Below, piece after piece: positions 1 to 7,801 of a stretch of 64,000 nucleotides of DNA. The notes below the pieces were generated by a model. That model saw only the letters and a list, made by a program, of their open reading frames with translations. It searched no databases and was not told the origin of the DNA. The translations under genes were made by a program, and so were the position numbers. The stretch lies in the NCBI RefSeq assembly GCF_036227125.1, contig NZ_CP109435.1, forward strand, positions 2,604,001 through 2,668,000, in the 5' to 3' direction. Positions within the stretch are counted from its first letter, which is position 1. The number at the start of each line of letters is the position of its first letter. The stretch is from Streptomyces sp. NBC_01485 (GTDB lineage: Bacteria > Actinomycetota > Actinomycetes > Streptomycetales > Streptomycetaceae).

Positions 1-446
1 TCGTCGCCCGGCGGATCCGGATGCACATCGAGACCTGGGACCGCACCTCGCTCCAGGAGCAGGAGGACATCTTCGGCCGCGACAAGGGCGAGGGCGCGCC
101 GGTCGGCAAGGCCAAGGAGCACGACGCGCCGTTCCTGAAGGCGATGCTGCCCGACGCGCACGTACGGCTCGCGCATCCGGACTCCAACCAGGGCGCGACG
201 ATCCTGCGCCGCGGCTACTCCTTCACCGACGGCACCGACGGCCTGGGGCGTCTGGAGGCCGGGCTGTTCTTCCTCGCCTACATGCGGGACGTGAGCGACG
301 GCTTCATCCGCATCCAGCGCCACCTGGCGACCGACGCGCTCAACGAGTACATCCAGCACGTGGGTTCGGCGGTCTTCGCCGTCCCGCCGGGCGTCCGCGA
401 CAAGGACGACTGGTGGGGCCGGACGCTGTTCTCCAAGGAGGCGTGA
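1..446 (+). CDS. efeB: DyP-type peroxidase EfeB, C-terminal part (5' end outside window)
   Basis: The frame is open from the window edge to a TGA at 444-446, giving about 147 residues of the end of a longer protein. The visible part carries a late signature of heme DyP peroxidases: a His/Arg segment (AHVRLAHP), then LRRGYSF, then LFFLAYMRD and a tail like that of EfeB proteins. In the family the protein is Tat-exported and works with EfeO and EfeU in iron acquisition, as a heme peroxidase at or outside the membrane. Three nucleotides separate it from the FTR1 permease downstream, so the two are surely co-transcribed. The N-terminal Tat signal and the GXXDG heme motif lie outside the window, so they cannot be checked. 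Confidence 0.9.
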   Translation, partial: VARRIRMHIETWDRTSLQEQEDIFGRDKGEGAPVGKAKEHDAPFLKAMLPDAHVRLAHPDSNQGATILRRGYSFTDGTDGLGRLEAGLFFLAYMRDVSDGFIRIQRHLATDALNEYIQHVGSAVFAVPPGVRDKDDWWGRTLFSKEA

Positions 447-449
447 CCC

Positions 450-1343
450 GTGTTCTCGAACTACCTGATCGGACTGCGCGAGGGCCTGGAAGCCAGCCTC
501 GTCGTCTGCATCCTCATCGCCTACCTGGTGAAGACCGACCGCCGGGACGCGCTGAAGCCCGTGTGGACCGGCATCGCCATCGCGGTGCTCATCGCGATGG
601 GCTTCGGCTGCGTCCTCGAATTCGGCTCGCAGGAGCTGACGTTCGAGGCGCAGGAGGCGCTCGGCGGGTCGCTGTCGATCGTCGCCGTCTGCCTGGTGAC
701 GTGGATGGTGTTCTGGATGCGGCGCACCGCCCGGCATCTGAAGTCGGAGCTGCACGGCAAGCTGGACGCGGCCCTGGCGATGGGCACCGGCGCGCTGGTC
801 GCCACCGCGTTCCTCGCGGTCGGCCGGGAGGGCCTGGAGACGGCCCTGTTCGTGTGGGCGTCCGTCCACGCGGCCGGCGACGGCACCCCGCGCCCGCTGA
901 TCGGCGTCGCGCTGGGCCTGGCGACGGCCGTCCTGCTGGGCTGGCTGTTCTATCGCGGGGCCCTGCGGATCAACCTGGCGAGGTTCTTCACCTGGACGGG
1001 CGGCATGCTCGTCGTCGTGGCCGCGGGCGTGCTGGCGTACGGCGTCCACGACCTCCAGGAGGCCGACTGGATCCCCGGTCTGACGAACAAGGCGTTCGAC
1101 ATCAGCGGCGCGATCCCGCCGGACAGTTGGTACGGCACGCTGCTGAAGGGCGTGTTCAACTTCCAGCCCGATCCGACGGTCCTCCAGGTCACGGTGTGGC
1201 TGCTGTACCTGGTCCCGACGCTCGCGCTGTTCCTCGCCCCGGTAGGGTTCGCCTCCGGGAAGGGGAGGGTGAAGTCACCTGATGACCAGGGAACGCAGCC
1301 TGACGACCGGGGTTCGCAGGACTCGAAGGCTCCGCAGGCGTGA
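450..1343 (+). CDS. efeU: FTR1-family high-affinity iron permease EfeU
   Basis: This 297-residue polytopic membrane protein starts at a GTG 3 nt after the efeB stop, with AGGAGG-like purines just upstream. Two REGLE motifs, the iron-binding hallmark of the FTR1 family, sit near the N-terminus (LREGLEASLVV) and around residue 128 (GREGLETALFV). About seven hydrophobic segments follow the FTR1 layout. In EfeUOB systems it moves iron across the cytoplasmic membrane, aided by EfeO and the peroxidase EfeB. The last 62 nt overlap the next gene in another frame. The hydrophilic DDQGTQPDDRGSQD tail lies in that overlap and is not part of the membrane core. Confidence 0.93.
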   Translation: MFSNYLIGLREGLEASLVVCILIAYLVKTDRRDALKPVWTGIAIAVLIAMGFGCVLEFGSQELTFEAQEALGGSLSIVAVCLVTWMVFWMRRTARHLKSELHGKLDAALAMGTGALVATAFLAVGREGLETALFVWASVHAAGDGTPRPLIGVALGLATAVLLGWLFYRGALRINLARFFTWTGGMLVVVAAGVLAYGVHDLQEADWIPGLTNKAFDISGAIPPDSWYGTLLKGVFNFQPDPTVLQVTVWLLYLVPTLALFLAPVGFASGKGRVKSPDDQGTQPDDRGSQDSKAPQA

Positions 1344-2304
1344 CCGGTACGCACTCATAGCGGCCTCGCTCACCGCCGTCTCGCTCACGGCGAGCGGCTG
1401 CATGGTGGTCCACGGGGAGCGCGAGGTGCTCCCGGCGGCCACGCGGGCGGAGGCCGCGAAGGCGGTCGAGCAGTTCACGACCGCGTACAACAAGGCGGAC
1501 GCCGCGTACGACAGTTCGCTGGACGCCGCGTACACCGCCGGCACCCTCGGGGCCATCGACGCGGCGCGGCTGAAGGCGGGGCGCGTCAACAGCCCCGGCG
1601 GCAATCCGCAGCACTCGCCGCTGGTGTTCTCGGACGTGAAGTACACGATCGTCGAGAAGGCGGGCTGGCCGCGCTGGTTCATCGCCGACGCGAAGGGCAA
1701 CAAGGGCGACGACTCGCGCTGGCTGATGGTGTTCACCCGGGGCGGGTTGTCGGAGCCGTGGCAGGCGACGTACCTGACGCTGGTGGCGCCGGGGTCGGTG
1801 CCGGAGTTCAAGAAGGACGCGGACGGCTTCGCGGCGGCCGTACCGGCGGACACCGCCGAACTGGCGCTCCCGCCCGCGGACTTGAGCGAGGACTACGCGG
1901 CGTATTTGCAGAGCGGCAAGGGTGTCTTCGCGGACGGCGCGTACACGAGCGTGCTGCGGGACACGCGTGCGAAGAACACGACCAAGCCGGGGCTTGTCAC
2001 GCAGTACATCGACCAGCCGCTGACCGAGGACGACTACGCGCCGCTGGCCGTGCGGACCTTGGACGGGGGGGCGTTGGTGTTTTTCGCGACGCATCACTAC
2101 ACGAAGCAGACGGCTGCGCCGGGGGCCGCTGTGCCTACTCCTAACCGGAGTGTGCAGGCGTTGACGGTCGGTGAGGTGAAGCTGTCGCTGACTATGGAGT
2201 TCGTGTCCAGCGGTGTTGCTTTGGACCCGGGGACGAGTTCGGGGAGCGGGAAGGTGTCGATGCTCAGCCGGTTGGAGGGGTTGACCGGGGCCAAGGGGGA
2301 GTGA
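1282..2304 (+). CDS. Putative lipoprotein of unknown function
   Basis: The 340-residue product has a very basic N-terminus (RRTRRLRRRDR), a hydrophobic stretch and a lipobox TASGC with the lipidated cysteine at residue 40, so it should be a membrane-anchored extracytoplasmic lipoprotein. No enzyme motif is visible in the mature part. The ATG start is 62 nt inside the end of efeU with a GGGAGGG ribosome-binding site 5' of it. No other start codon lies between it and the lipobox, which supports the overlap. The tight coupling to efeB-efeU hints at a role near iron uptake, but that is inference from position. The last 250 nt have lower third-position GC than the rest. Confidence 0.78.
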   Translation: MTRERSLTTGVRRTRRLRRRDRYALIAASLTAVSLTASGCMVVHGEREVLPAATRAEAAKAVEQFTTAYNKADAAYDSSLDAAYTAGTLGAIDAARLKAGRVNSPGGNPQHSPLVFSDVKYTIVEKAGWPRWFIADAKGNKGDDSRWLMVFTRGGLSEPWQATYLTLVAPGSVPEFKKDADGFAAAVPADTAELALPPADLSEDYAAYLQSGKGVFADGAYTSVLRDTRAKNTTKPGLVTQYIDQPLTEDDYAPLAVRTLDGGALVFFATHHYTKQTAAPGAAVPTPNRSVQALTVGEVKLSLTMEFVSSGVALDPGTSSGSGKVSMLSRLEGLTGAKGE

Positions 2305-2309
2305 GGTTG

Positions 2310-2505
2310 TTGTTCGTCTGCGGGTGCGCTGTGGCTGGTCGCGCCCACGCGGCGGAGCCGCAGATCAGACACAGCCCCGCGCCCCTAAAGGACGTTGCAG
2401 TCACCCGTGATTGCCCGCGCGCCCCTGAAAGCGCTGCAGTCACCCGCGTTGCCCGCGCGCGCCCCTGACTACGCTCCAGCCACCCGTGATTGCCCGTGCC
2501 CCAGC
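2310..2505. repeat. Intergenic repeats, including three 40-nt tandem units (2381-2500)
   Basis: After the lipoprotein stop there is a stretch of the type dispersed downstream of many Streptomyces genes (GCTGTGGCTGGTCGCGC, GCGCCCCTAAAG). It runs into three tandem units of exactly 40 nt at 2381-2420, 2421-2460 and 2461-2500. Each begins GCCCCT and contains CACCCG followed by TTGCCCG; units 1 and 3 share CACCCGTGATTGCCCG. The genes on either side converge (lipoprotein +, prim-pol-like -). The repeats may therefore act as a transcript end, or may simply be non-coding amplification. Confidence 0.75.
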
Positions 2506-2517
2506 GAAATGGGGCCG

Positions 2518-3255
2518 TCAGCCGCGTAGGGGCCAGGCTCCTGCTGTGTGGTTCTGGTCTCGGTCTACGTGGTGGGCGCAGGCGTCTGTGAGGGGTTCCA
2601 GGAGGGTCAGGGGGTCGGGGAGGGGGTGTTCGGGGCCTCGTAGCCAGTGGACCGTGTGGTTGTCGGGGCCGGGGAGGCGGGCGGGGGGCACCAGGACGTA
2701 GGAGCCTCGGCAGTGCCAGCGCAGGCCGGGGTGTTCGTCCATGGTCTCGGGGCGGCAGTCCAGCTCGCACGGCCACCACTCGTCCTCGTCCTCGGGGGTG
2801 CCGCGGGTGAGGGTGAAGAAGAGCATGCGGCCGTCGTCGCTCACGGCGACCGGGCCGACCTCGACGCCGGCGCCGAGCAGCCGCTCCAGGGCCTGCTGTC
2901 CGGCATCCACGGGCACGTCGAGGACGTCGTGCGTCAGGCCGGTGGCGGTGATGAAGTTGGCCTGCGGCTGGTGCCGGGCCCAGCGCTCGACCTGGGCGCG
3001 GTCGGTGGTGGACTGCGACTGCCAGGCGAAGGACACCGGGTGCCGGGCGGGGGTCGGGCAGCCGACCCGGTCGCAGGAGCAGCCGTAGCCGGGGGCCGGG
3101 TAGGCGGCGGGCGCGAGGGGGAGTCCCGCTCCGGCGGCGGCGAGCAGCAGGGCCTCGCGGTCGCCGTCGTCGACGGCCTCGGCCGGGCCGCTGCCGCGCA
3201 GCAGCCGAGAGATTCTGCCCCACAGACCGGTCCGGCCGTCGAACTCCGCGCTCAT
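2518..3255 (-). CDS. Prim-pol-like (bifunctional DNA primase/polymerase N-terminal type) protein
   Basis: The product is about 245 residues from the chosen ATG, which has GAGGGGT just upstream. Upstream in-frame starts at 3294 and 3381 would add 13 or 42 residues. It has features of the actinobacterial prim-pol family: an early GYGCSCDRVGCPTPARHP segment followed by a WARHQPQANFITATG segment, as in the AEP fold where the N-terminal part binds nucleotide. A GRMLFFTLTRG strand and a conserved-looking RWHCRGSYVLVPPAR block follow. Streptomyces genomes carry several such stand-alone proteins of unclear role. It stands alone and is convergent with the lipoprotein gene. Catalytic competence cannot be judged by eye. 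Confidence 0.75.
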   Translation of the reverse strand: MSAEFDGRTGLWGRISRLLRGSGPAEAVDDGDREALLLAAAGAGLPLAPAAYPAPGYGCSCDRVGCPTPARHPVSFAWQSQSTTDRAQVERWARHQPQANFITATGLTHDVLDVPVDAGQQALERLLGAGVEVGPVAVSDDGRMLFFTLTRGTPEDEDEWWPCELDCRPETMDEHPGLRWHCRGSYVLVPPARLPGPDNHTVHWLRGPEHPLPDPLTLLEPLTDACAHHVDRDQNHTAGAWPLRG

Positions 3256-3392
3256 CTGACCCCTCGCCTCGCTGGTGCCGACAGCATGCCTCATGGTCCC
3301 ACCATCCTGCGCATCGGGGGTCCGGAGCCGTGAATCGGGGCAGGGGGGACGGGTGGGGCCAGAGCTACCCATGTGCCTCACCGGTCACCGGG

Positions 3393-4025
3393 TCACCGTG
3401 GTGCGAGGCCGTGGAGGGCGTAGTCGACGAGGGTGTCGGTGTACTCGTACGTGATCGGGCCCGTGTACTGGAGCCAGCGCTGGGCGAGCGGGGAGATGAA
3501 GAACTCGAGGGCGATGCGCGGGTCGAGGTCGGCGCGGACCTGGCCGGCCTCCTGGGCGGCGCGCAGCCGGTCGACGTAGAGCCGGATGCTCGGTTCCATG
3601 AGCTTGGCGGTGAACTCGCGGCCGACCTGTTCGTCGACCACGCCCTCGGCGGCCAGGGCCCGGGAGGGCGCCTCGAACCTGGGGTCCGTCAACTGGTCGA
3701 CGGTGGCCCGCAGTACGGCCTTGATGTCGGTGGCGAGGTCGCCGGTGTCGGGGATGGCGTACGGCTCCCGCTCCGAGGCTCCCGCGTCCCGCGCCGCCTC
3801 TTCGCTGAGGTCGAGGAACGCCTCCAGCAGGACGTCGGCCTTCGACCCCCACCACCGGTAGATGGTCTGCTTGCCGACGCCCGCGCGGGCGGCGATGCCC
3901 TCGATCGTCGTCCTCGGGTAGCCGACCTCCGCGACGAGGGCGAGGGCCGCGTCGTAGATGGCGCGCCGGGACCGCTCGCTGCGGCGGGTGGTGTCGGGGG
4001 CCGGTTTTCCGGACTGGGTGACCAT
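3393..4025 (-). CDS. TetR-family transcriptional regulator
   Basis: The 210-residue protein has the classic TetR helix-turn-helix at residues 12-60: RRAIYDAALALVAEVGYPRTT, then IEGIAARAGVGKQTIYRWW. An all-helical ligand-binding domain follows. The ATG at 4025 is used because the open frame upstream belongs to the neighbouring oxidoreductase read out of frame. A near-perfect palindrome lies 18-39 nt before the start, so autorepression is likely. It is on the same strand as, and 44 nt downstream of, a Gfo/Idh/MocA oxidoreductase, with an efflux pump diverging beyond that. A drug- or metabolite-responsive repressor is plausible; the ligand is unknown. Confidence 0.92.
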   Translation of the reverse strand: MVTQSGKPAPDTTRRSERSRRAIYDAALALVAEVGYPRTTIEGIAARAGVGKQTIYRWWGSKADVLLEAFLDLSEEAARDAGASEREPYAIPDTGDLATDIKAVLRATVDQLTDPRFEAPSRALAAEGVVDEQVGREFTAKLMEPSIRLYVDRLRAAQEAGQVRADLDPRIALEFFISPLAQRWLQYTGPITYEYTDTLVDYALHGLAPR

Positions 4026-4043
4026 GGGCCGACGGTACCAAGG

Positions 4044-4064
4044 CGTGAGACGGGACGTCTCGCG
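4044..4064. promoter_or_regulatory. Palindromic TetR-type operator
   Basis: Two 9-bp arms around GGA form CGTGAGACG-GGA-CGTCTCGCG, with a single T:G mismatch. The GAGACG/CGTCTC core is typical of operators for TetR proteins with a TetR_N helix of this kind. It lies between the oxidoreductase stop and the regulator start, where the regulator promoter should be. It most likely serves autorepression; this is inference from position and symmetry. Confidence 0.6.
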
Positions 4065-4069
4065 AGCGG

Positions 4070-5071
4070 TTACTCGTCCGCTCCCGGGTAGCGCACCCCG
4101 ATCCGCTCGCGGACCGCGTCCAGGGTTCGCATGACGGCGAGGCTGCCGTCGAGCGGGGCGAGCGGGGACTCGGTCTCGCCGGCCCGCAGGGCGCGCATGA
4201 CCTCGCGGGCCTCGTGCCGGAACGTGTGGCGGGGTCCGTCGGCCGGGTCGGCGGCGAACTCCTCGGGGTCGCGGCCGGCGCGGTGCAGGACGAGACGGTC
4301 GGGATAGAAGAAGCCGGACGGGATGTCGATCCGGCCGCGGGAACCGGTGACGGAGGCGGTGGTGCCCGTGCCGCCGACGACCGAGCAGTGCAGGGCGGCG
4401 AGCGCGCCGGAGTCCCAGGACAGCGCCAGGGCGGTCTGGAGGTCGACGCCCTCGGCGGACAGGACGGCCTGGGCGGCGATGCCGGACGGCTCGCCGAGCA
4501 GGAGGTGGGCGAAGGAGACGGGGTAGACGCCGAGGTCGAGGAGGGCGCCGCCGCCCTGGGCGGGGTCGCGCAGCCGGTGAGCGGGCGGGAAGGGGCCCTC
4601 GAGGCCGAAGTCGGCCTGCACGGTGCGGACTTCGCCGATCGCGCCGTCGTCGACGAGGGCCTTGAGGCGGCGGATGACCGGGTTGCAGTACATCCACATG
4701 GCTTCCATGAGGAAGCGGTCGTGCTCCTTGGCCAGCGCGACCAGTTCCTCGGCCTCGCGCACGTTCAGCGTGAACGCCTTCTCGCAGAGCACGTTGCGCC
4801 CGGCCTCCAGGCAGAGGCCGGCGGCGGCGCGGTGGGCGGCGTGCGGGGTGGCGACGTAGACGACGTCGATGTCCTCGTCGGCCGCGAGCAGGCCCCAGTC
4901 GCCGTAGGCGCGGGGGATGCCGAACCGTTCGGCGAACGCCTTCGCGGAGGCCTCGGTGCGCGAGGCGACCGCGACGACCTCCGCGTCGGGCAGGTCGATC
5001 AGGTCGGCCGTGAAAGCGGCCGCGATCCCGCCGGTCGCCAGGATTCCCCATCGCACCGTGTCCGTCGTCAT
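4070..5071 (-). CDS. Gfo/Idh/MocA-family NAD(P)-dependent oxidoreductase
   Basis: The protein is 333 residues from the ATG that gives MTTDTVRWGILATGGIA, the usual start of the family. The N-terminal Rossmann fold shows GILATGGIA and, later, DIDVVYVATPHAAH. The catalytic EKAFTLN segment corresponds to the EKP motif, with P replaced by A, as in the dihydrodiol dehydrogenase/xylose dehydrogenase branch. The C-terminal alpha/beta domain (GGGALLDLGVYPVSFAHLLLG) holds the substrate site. The substrate is probably a sugar, inositol or diol, but cannot be named. It diverges from the MFS exporter across 86 nt and precedes the TetR gene on the same strand. Confidence 0.9.
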   Translation of the reverse strand: MTTDTVRWGILATGGIAAAFTADLIDLPDAEVVAVASRTEASAKAFAERFGIPRAYGDWGLLAADEDIDVVYVATPHAAHRAAAGLCLEAGRNVLCEKAFTLNVREAEELVALAKEHDRFLMEAMWMYCNPVIRRLKALVDDGAIGEVRTVQADFGLEGPFPPAHRLRDPAQGGGALLDLGVYPVSFAHLLLGEPSGIAAQAVLSAEGVDLQTALALSWDSGALAALHCSVVGGTGTTASVTGSRGRIDIPSGFFYPDRLVLHRAGRDPEEFAADPADGPRHTFRHEAREVMRALRAGETESPLAPLDGSLAVMRTLDAVRERIGVRYPGADE

Positions 5072-5157
5072 AGCCCGCCCGCCCCTTGTCCCGTCCCAGC
5101 AGTCTGTTCGAGCTGAGAGCATAGGCGGCTCAGACGTCGGAGAGGGAGGGCGGCCGT

Positions 5158-6495
5158 ATGCCGGAGGGTGGGGCGATACCGGAAGCGAAACCCGGGGCGA
5201 TACCGGAGGTGTCGCGTACGGCCGTCACAGAAGAGAAGGCCACCGGTACTCGCGAGGTACCGCCGCCGCTGCGCGAGCGGCGGCGGGCCGGATGGTTCGT
5301 CACCCTCGTGCTGGGCGGTCTGACCGCCACTCCCCCGCTGTCGATGGACATGTACCTCCCGGCCCTGCCGGAGGTCACCCGCGCCCTGTCCGCGCCCGCC
5401 GCGACCGTGCAGCTCACGCTGACGGCGTGCCTGGCGGGGATGGCGCTGGGGCAGTTGGTGGTCGGCCCGATGAGCGACCGGTGGGGGCGCCGGCGTCCGC
5501 TGCTCGCCGGACTCGCCGTGTACGTGGTGGCGACCGCGCTGTGCGCCCTGGCGCCGACCGTCGAGCTGCTGATCGCGTTCCGGCTGCTCCAGGGCCTCGC
5601 GGGCGCGGCGGGGATCGTGATCGCGCGGGCCGTCGTACGCGATCTGTACGACGGCGTGGCGATGGCCCGCTTCTTCTCCACCCTGATGCTGATCTCCGGG
5701 GTCGCGCCGGTGGTGGCGCCGCTGATCGGTGCGCAGATCCTGCGGGCGACGGACTGGCGGGGCGTGTTCGCGGTGCTCACGGTGGTGGGGCTGCTGCTGG
5801 CCGGGGTGGTGTGGACGCGGCTGCCGGAGACCCTCGACGCCGCCGACCGGCACGTGGGCGGGGTCGGCGAGGCCCTGCGCTCGATGCGCCGGCTCCTCTC
5901 CGACCTGTACTTCACCGGCTACCTGCTCACGGGCGGCTTCGCCTTCGCCGCGCTGTTCGCGTACATCTCCGCGTCGCCGTTCGTGGTCCAGGAGATCTAC
6001 GGCGCCTCGACGCAGACGTTCGGGCTGCTGTTCGCGGTGAACTCGGTCGGGCTGGTGGCGGTCGGGCAGGTCAACGGCAAGGTGCTGGTGGGCCGGGTGC
6101 GGCTGGACCGGGTGCTGGCCGTCGGGCTGACGGTGGTCGTAGTGGCCGCCGCCGCGCTGCTGCTGATGACGACGGGGGTGTTCGGCGAGGTCGGGCTGGT
6201 GCCGGTGGCCACCGCGCTGTTCGTCCTCATGTCGGCGATGGGCGTGACGCTGCCCAACGCCCAGACCCTCGCTCTGATGCGGGTGCGGCACTCCGCCGGT
6301 TCCGCCTCCGCGCTGCTCGGTACGTCGTCCTTCGCGATCGGCGCGGTGGCCTCGCCGCTGGTCGGGATCGCGGGCGAGCGGACGGCCGTCCCGATGGCCG
6401 TCGTCCAGTTGACCGCAGCGGTGGTGGCGCTGGCCTGCTTCGTGGTTATGTGCCGTCCCTGGAGGAACACGGGGGCGGAAGGAGCAAGGAGCTGA
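5158..6495 (+). CDS. MFS multidrug efflux transporter, Bcr/CflA type
   Basis: The 445-residue protein has 12 hydrophobic segments after a hydrophilic N-terminus of about 45 residues. SMDMYLPALPEV just after the first segment marks the Bcr/CflA drug:proton antiporter group, and GPMSDRWGRRRPLL is the MFS loop 2-3 signature. RLLQGLAGAAGIVIARAVVRD is the conserved segment 4-5 region of the same group. GGAGAGGGAGG precedes the ATG. It would export small drugs or metabolites using proton motive force. The 3' end overlaps the start chosen for the serine hydrolase, so the two are likely an operon. The nearby TetR may control it; that is inference. Confidence 0.9.
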   Translation: MPEGGAIPEAKPGAIPEVSRTAVTEEKATGTREVPPPLRERRRAGWFVTLVLGGLTATPPLSMDMYLPALPEVTRALSAPAATVQLTLTACLAGMALGQLVVGPMSDRWGRRRPLLAGLAVYVVATALCALAPTVELLIAFRLLQGLAGAAGIVIARAVVRDLYDGVAMARFFSTLMLISGVAPVVAPLIGAQILRATDWRGVFAVLTVVGLLLAGVVWTRLPETLDAADRHVGGVGEALRSMRRLLSDLYFTGYLLTGGFAFAALFAYISASPFVVQEIYGASTQTFGLLFAVNSVGLVAVGQVNGKVLVGRVRLDRVLAVGLTVVVVAAAALLLMTTGVFGEVGLVPVATALFVLMSAMGVTLPNAQTLALMRVRHSAGSASALLGTSSFAIGAVASPLVGIAGERTAVPMAVVQLTAAVVALACFVVMCRPWRNTGAEGARS

Positions 6496-7628
6496 GCGCA
6501 CCGAAACTGCGCGTCGACACACCGGAACGGGCCGGGCTCGACCCCGAGGAGACGCGGCTCCTCGTCCGCGACGTCGTGGACCTCACCGCCGGGGACGAGC
6601 CCTGGGCGCCGGGCGCGGTCGTGGTCGCCGGTCGCGGGCCGGTGATCGCCGTGCGGGAGGCGTCGGGGTGGGCGGTGCGGTACTCGGCGTACGACCCGGC
6701 GACGGACACGGGCGTGGAGCTGCCGGTGCGGGCACGGGTCCCGATGACCGTGGACACCCCCTTCGACCTGGCGTCCCTGACCAAGCTGTTCACGTCGGTC
6801 GCGGCGGTGCAGCAGATCGAGCGCGGCACCCTCGGCATCGACGCGCGGATCGGCGCCTACCTGCCCGACTTCCGCGAGGCCGCCGCCCACGACATCACCG
6901 TCCGCCAGCTCCTCACCCACACCTCCGGGCTGCGCCCCGAGCTGCCGCTGTACGACTGCGCGGACGACGCGGCGCGGCTGGAACTGCTGCGCGCGGAAGC
7001 GCCGTCCGGCGAACCGGGCGCGCACGGGTACGGGTACGGGTACTCGGACCTGAACATGCTGTTGCTCCAGCAGCTTCTGGAACGGCTGACCGGCCGCACG
7101 CTCGACATCCTCGTGCGCGAAGGGATCACCCGCCCGCTGGGGATGACGTCGACCGACTTCGGGCCGTGCCCCGGCGCGGCGGCGACGGAGGACCAGCGGC
7201 GGCCGTGGGCCAAGGCGGACCGGGGGATGCTGCGGGGCGTGGTGCACGACGAGAACGCGTGGGCGCTGGGCGGGGTGGCCGGTCACGCGGGCCTCTTCTC
7301 GACCGGCCAGGACCTGGCCGTGTTCTGCCGCACCCTGCTGGCGGGCGGCTCGTACGGCCCCGCCCGCATCCTCGGCCCGGACTTCGTGGAACTCCTGCTG
7401 ACCCCGCCGGGGCTGGGCTTCGCGGTGGACCAGCCGTGGTTCATGGGCGAGTTGGCGGGCGAGGGCGCGGTGGGCCATACGGGCTTCACGGGTACCTCGC
7501 TGGTCATCGACCCGGCGACGGACACGTTCGTGGTGCTGCTGGCGAACACGGTGCATCCGGTGCGGAGGGCGCCGGACAGCGGGCCGCGGGCACTGGTGGG
7601 GACGCGGATGGCGATGGCGGTGCGGTGA
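6450..7628 (+). CDS. Serine hydrolase of the beta-lactamase/class C-like family
   Basis: The protein is about 392 residues. The three catalytic motifs of the family are visible: SLTK (SXXK, residues about 109-112), YSD (YXN-like, about 195) and HTGFTG (KTG-like, about 345). FDLASLTKLFT and QLLTHTSGLRPELP are typical of esterase/peptidase members. No signal peptide is evident, so it may be cytoplasmic. The start is uncertain. GTG 6450 is the only standard codon close upstream of the conserved part, but it has a weak ribosome-binding site. A CTG at 6492 has AAGGAG at good spacing and overlaps the MFS stop. It probably forms an operon with the transporter; the substrate is unknown. Confidence 0.85.
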   Translation: MPSLEEHGGGRSKELSAPKLRVDTPERAGLDPEETRLLVRDVVDLTAGDEPWAPGAVVVAGRGPVIAVREASGWAVRYSAYDPATDTGVELPVRARVPMTVDTPFDLASLTKLFTSVAAVQQIERGTLGIDARIGAYLPDFREAAAHDITVRQLLTHTSGLRPELPLYDCADDAARLELLRAEAPSGEPGAHGYGYGYSDLNMLLLQQLLERLTGRTLDILVREGITRPLGMTSTDFGPCPGAAATEDQRRPWAKADRGMLRGVVHDENAWALGGVAGHAGLFSTGQDLAVFCRTLLAGGSYGPARILGPDFVELLLTPPGLGFAVDQPWFMGELAGEGAVGHTGFTGTSLVIDPATDTFVVLLANTVHPVRRAPDSGPRALVGTRMAMAVR

Positions 7629-7644
7629 GGGCGGTGCGGTGAGG
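7617..7644. repeat. Perfect 14-nt tandem duplication across the stop codon
   Basis: GCGGTGCGGTGAGG occurs twice head to tail (7617-7630 and 7631-7644). The first copy contains the serine hydrolase stop TGA and the second a non-coding duplicate. It looks like a replication-slippage event with no coding effect. Confidence 0.8.
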
Positions 7645-7673
7645 GTGCCTTGGCGGTGGCGGGTGCCGGCATT

Positions 7674-7765
7674 TCAGCCCGTTGGGGGTCCCCCCTCTGG
7701 GGGAGTTTGAGGACGAGGCCCCTTCAGGGCCGAAGCGGGGGCCTGGGGGCGGCGGCCCCCGGCAA
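7674..7765. repeat. Streptomyces intergenic repeat with terminator-like hairpins
   Basis: The stretch from TTTCAGCCCGTTGGGGG through GTTTGAGGACGAGGCC to the GGGGGC/GGCCCCC pair resembles a repeat found between many Streptomyces genes. It contains GGGGGTCCCCCC, a GGCCCCTTCAGGGCC stem and a GGGGGC...GGCCCCC stem in series. It lies after the serine hydrolase and just before the Rsm22 promoter, so it probably ends the upstream transcript. Confidence 0.65.
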
Positions 7766-7789
7766 CGTCCACACCGACACCGGGTGGCG

Positions 7790-7795
7790 CATAAT
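7790..7795 (+). promoter_or_regulatory. -10 element of a probably leaderless promoter
   Basis: CATAAT, one base from TATAAT, lies 6 nt before the GTG start of the Rsm22-family gene, and no ribosome-binding site is present. This spacing places transcription start at or next to the start codon, as in the leaderless mRNAs common in actinomycetes. The -35 is weak (around GTCCAC at 7767). Confidence 0.5.
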
Positions 7796-7801
7796 CGCCA
7801 G

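Noticed and set aside
3393..5051. A 552-codon frame fusing the TetR gene to an upstream N-terminal domain
   Set aside because: The upstream part is the oxidoreductase gene read out of frame and is low-complexity. The TetR protein starts naturally at 4025.
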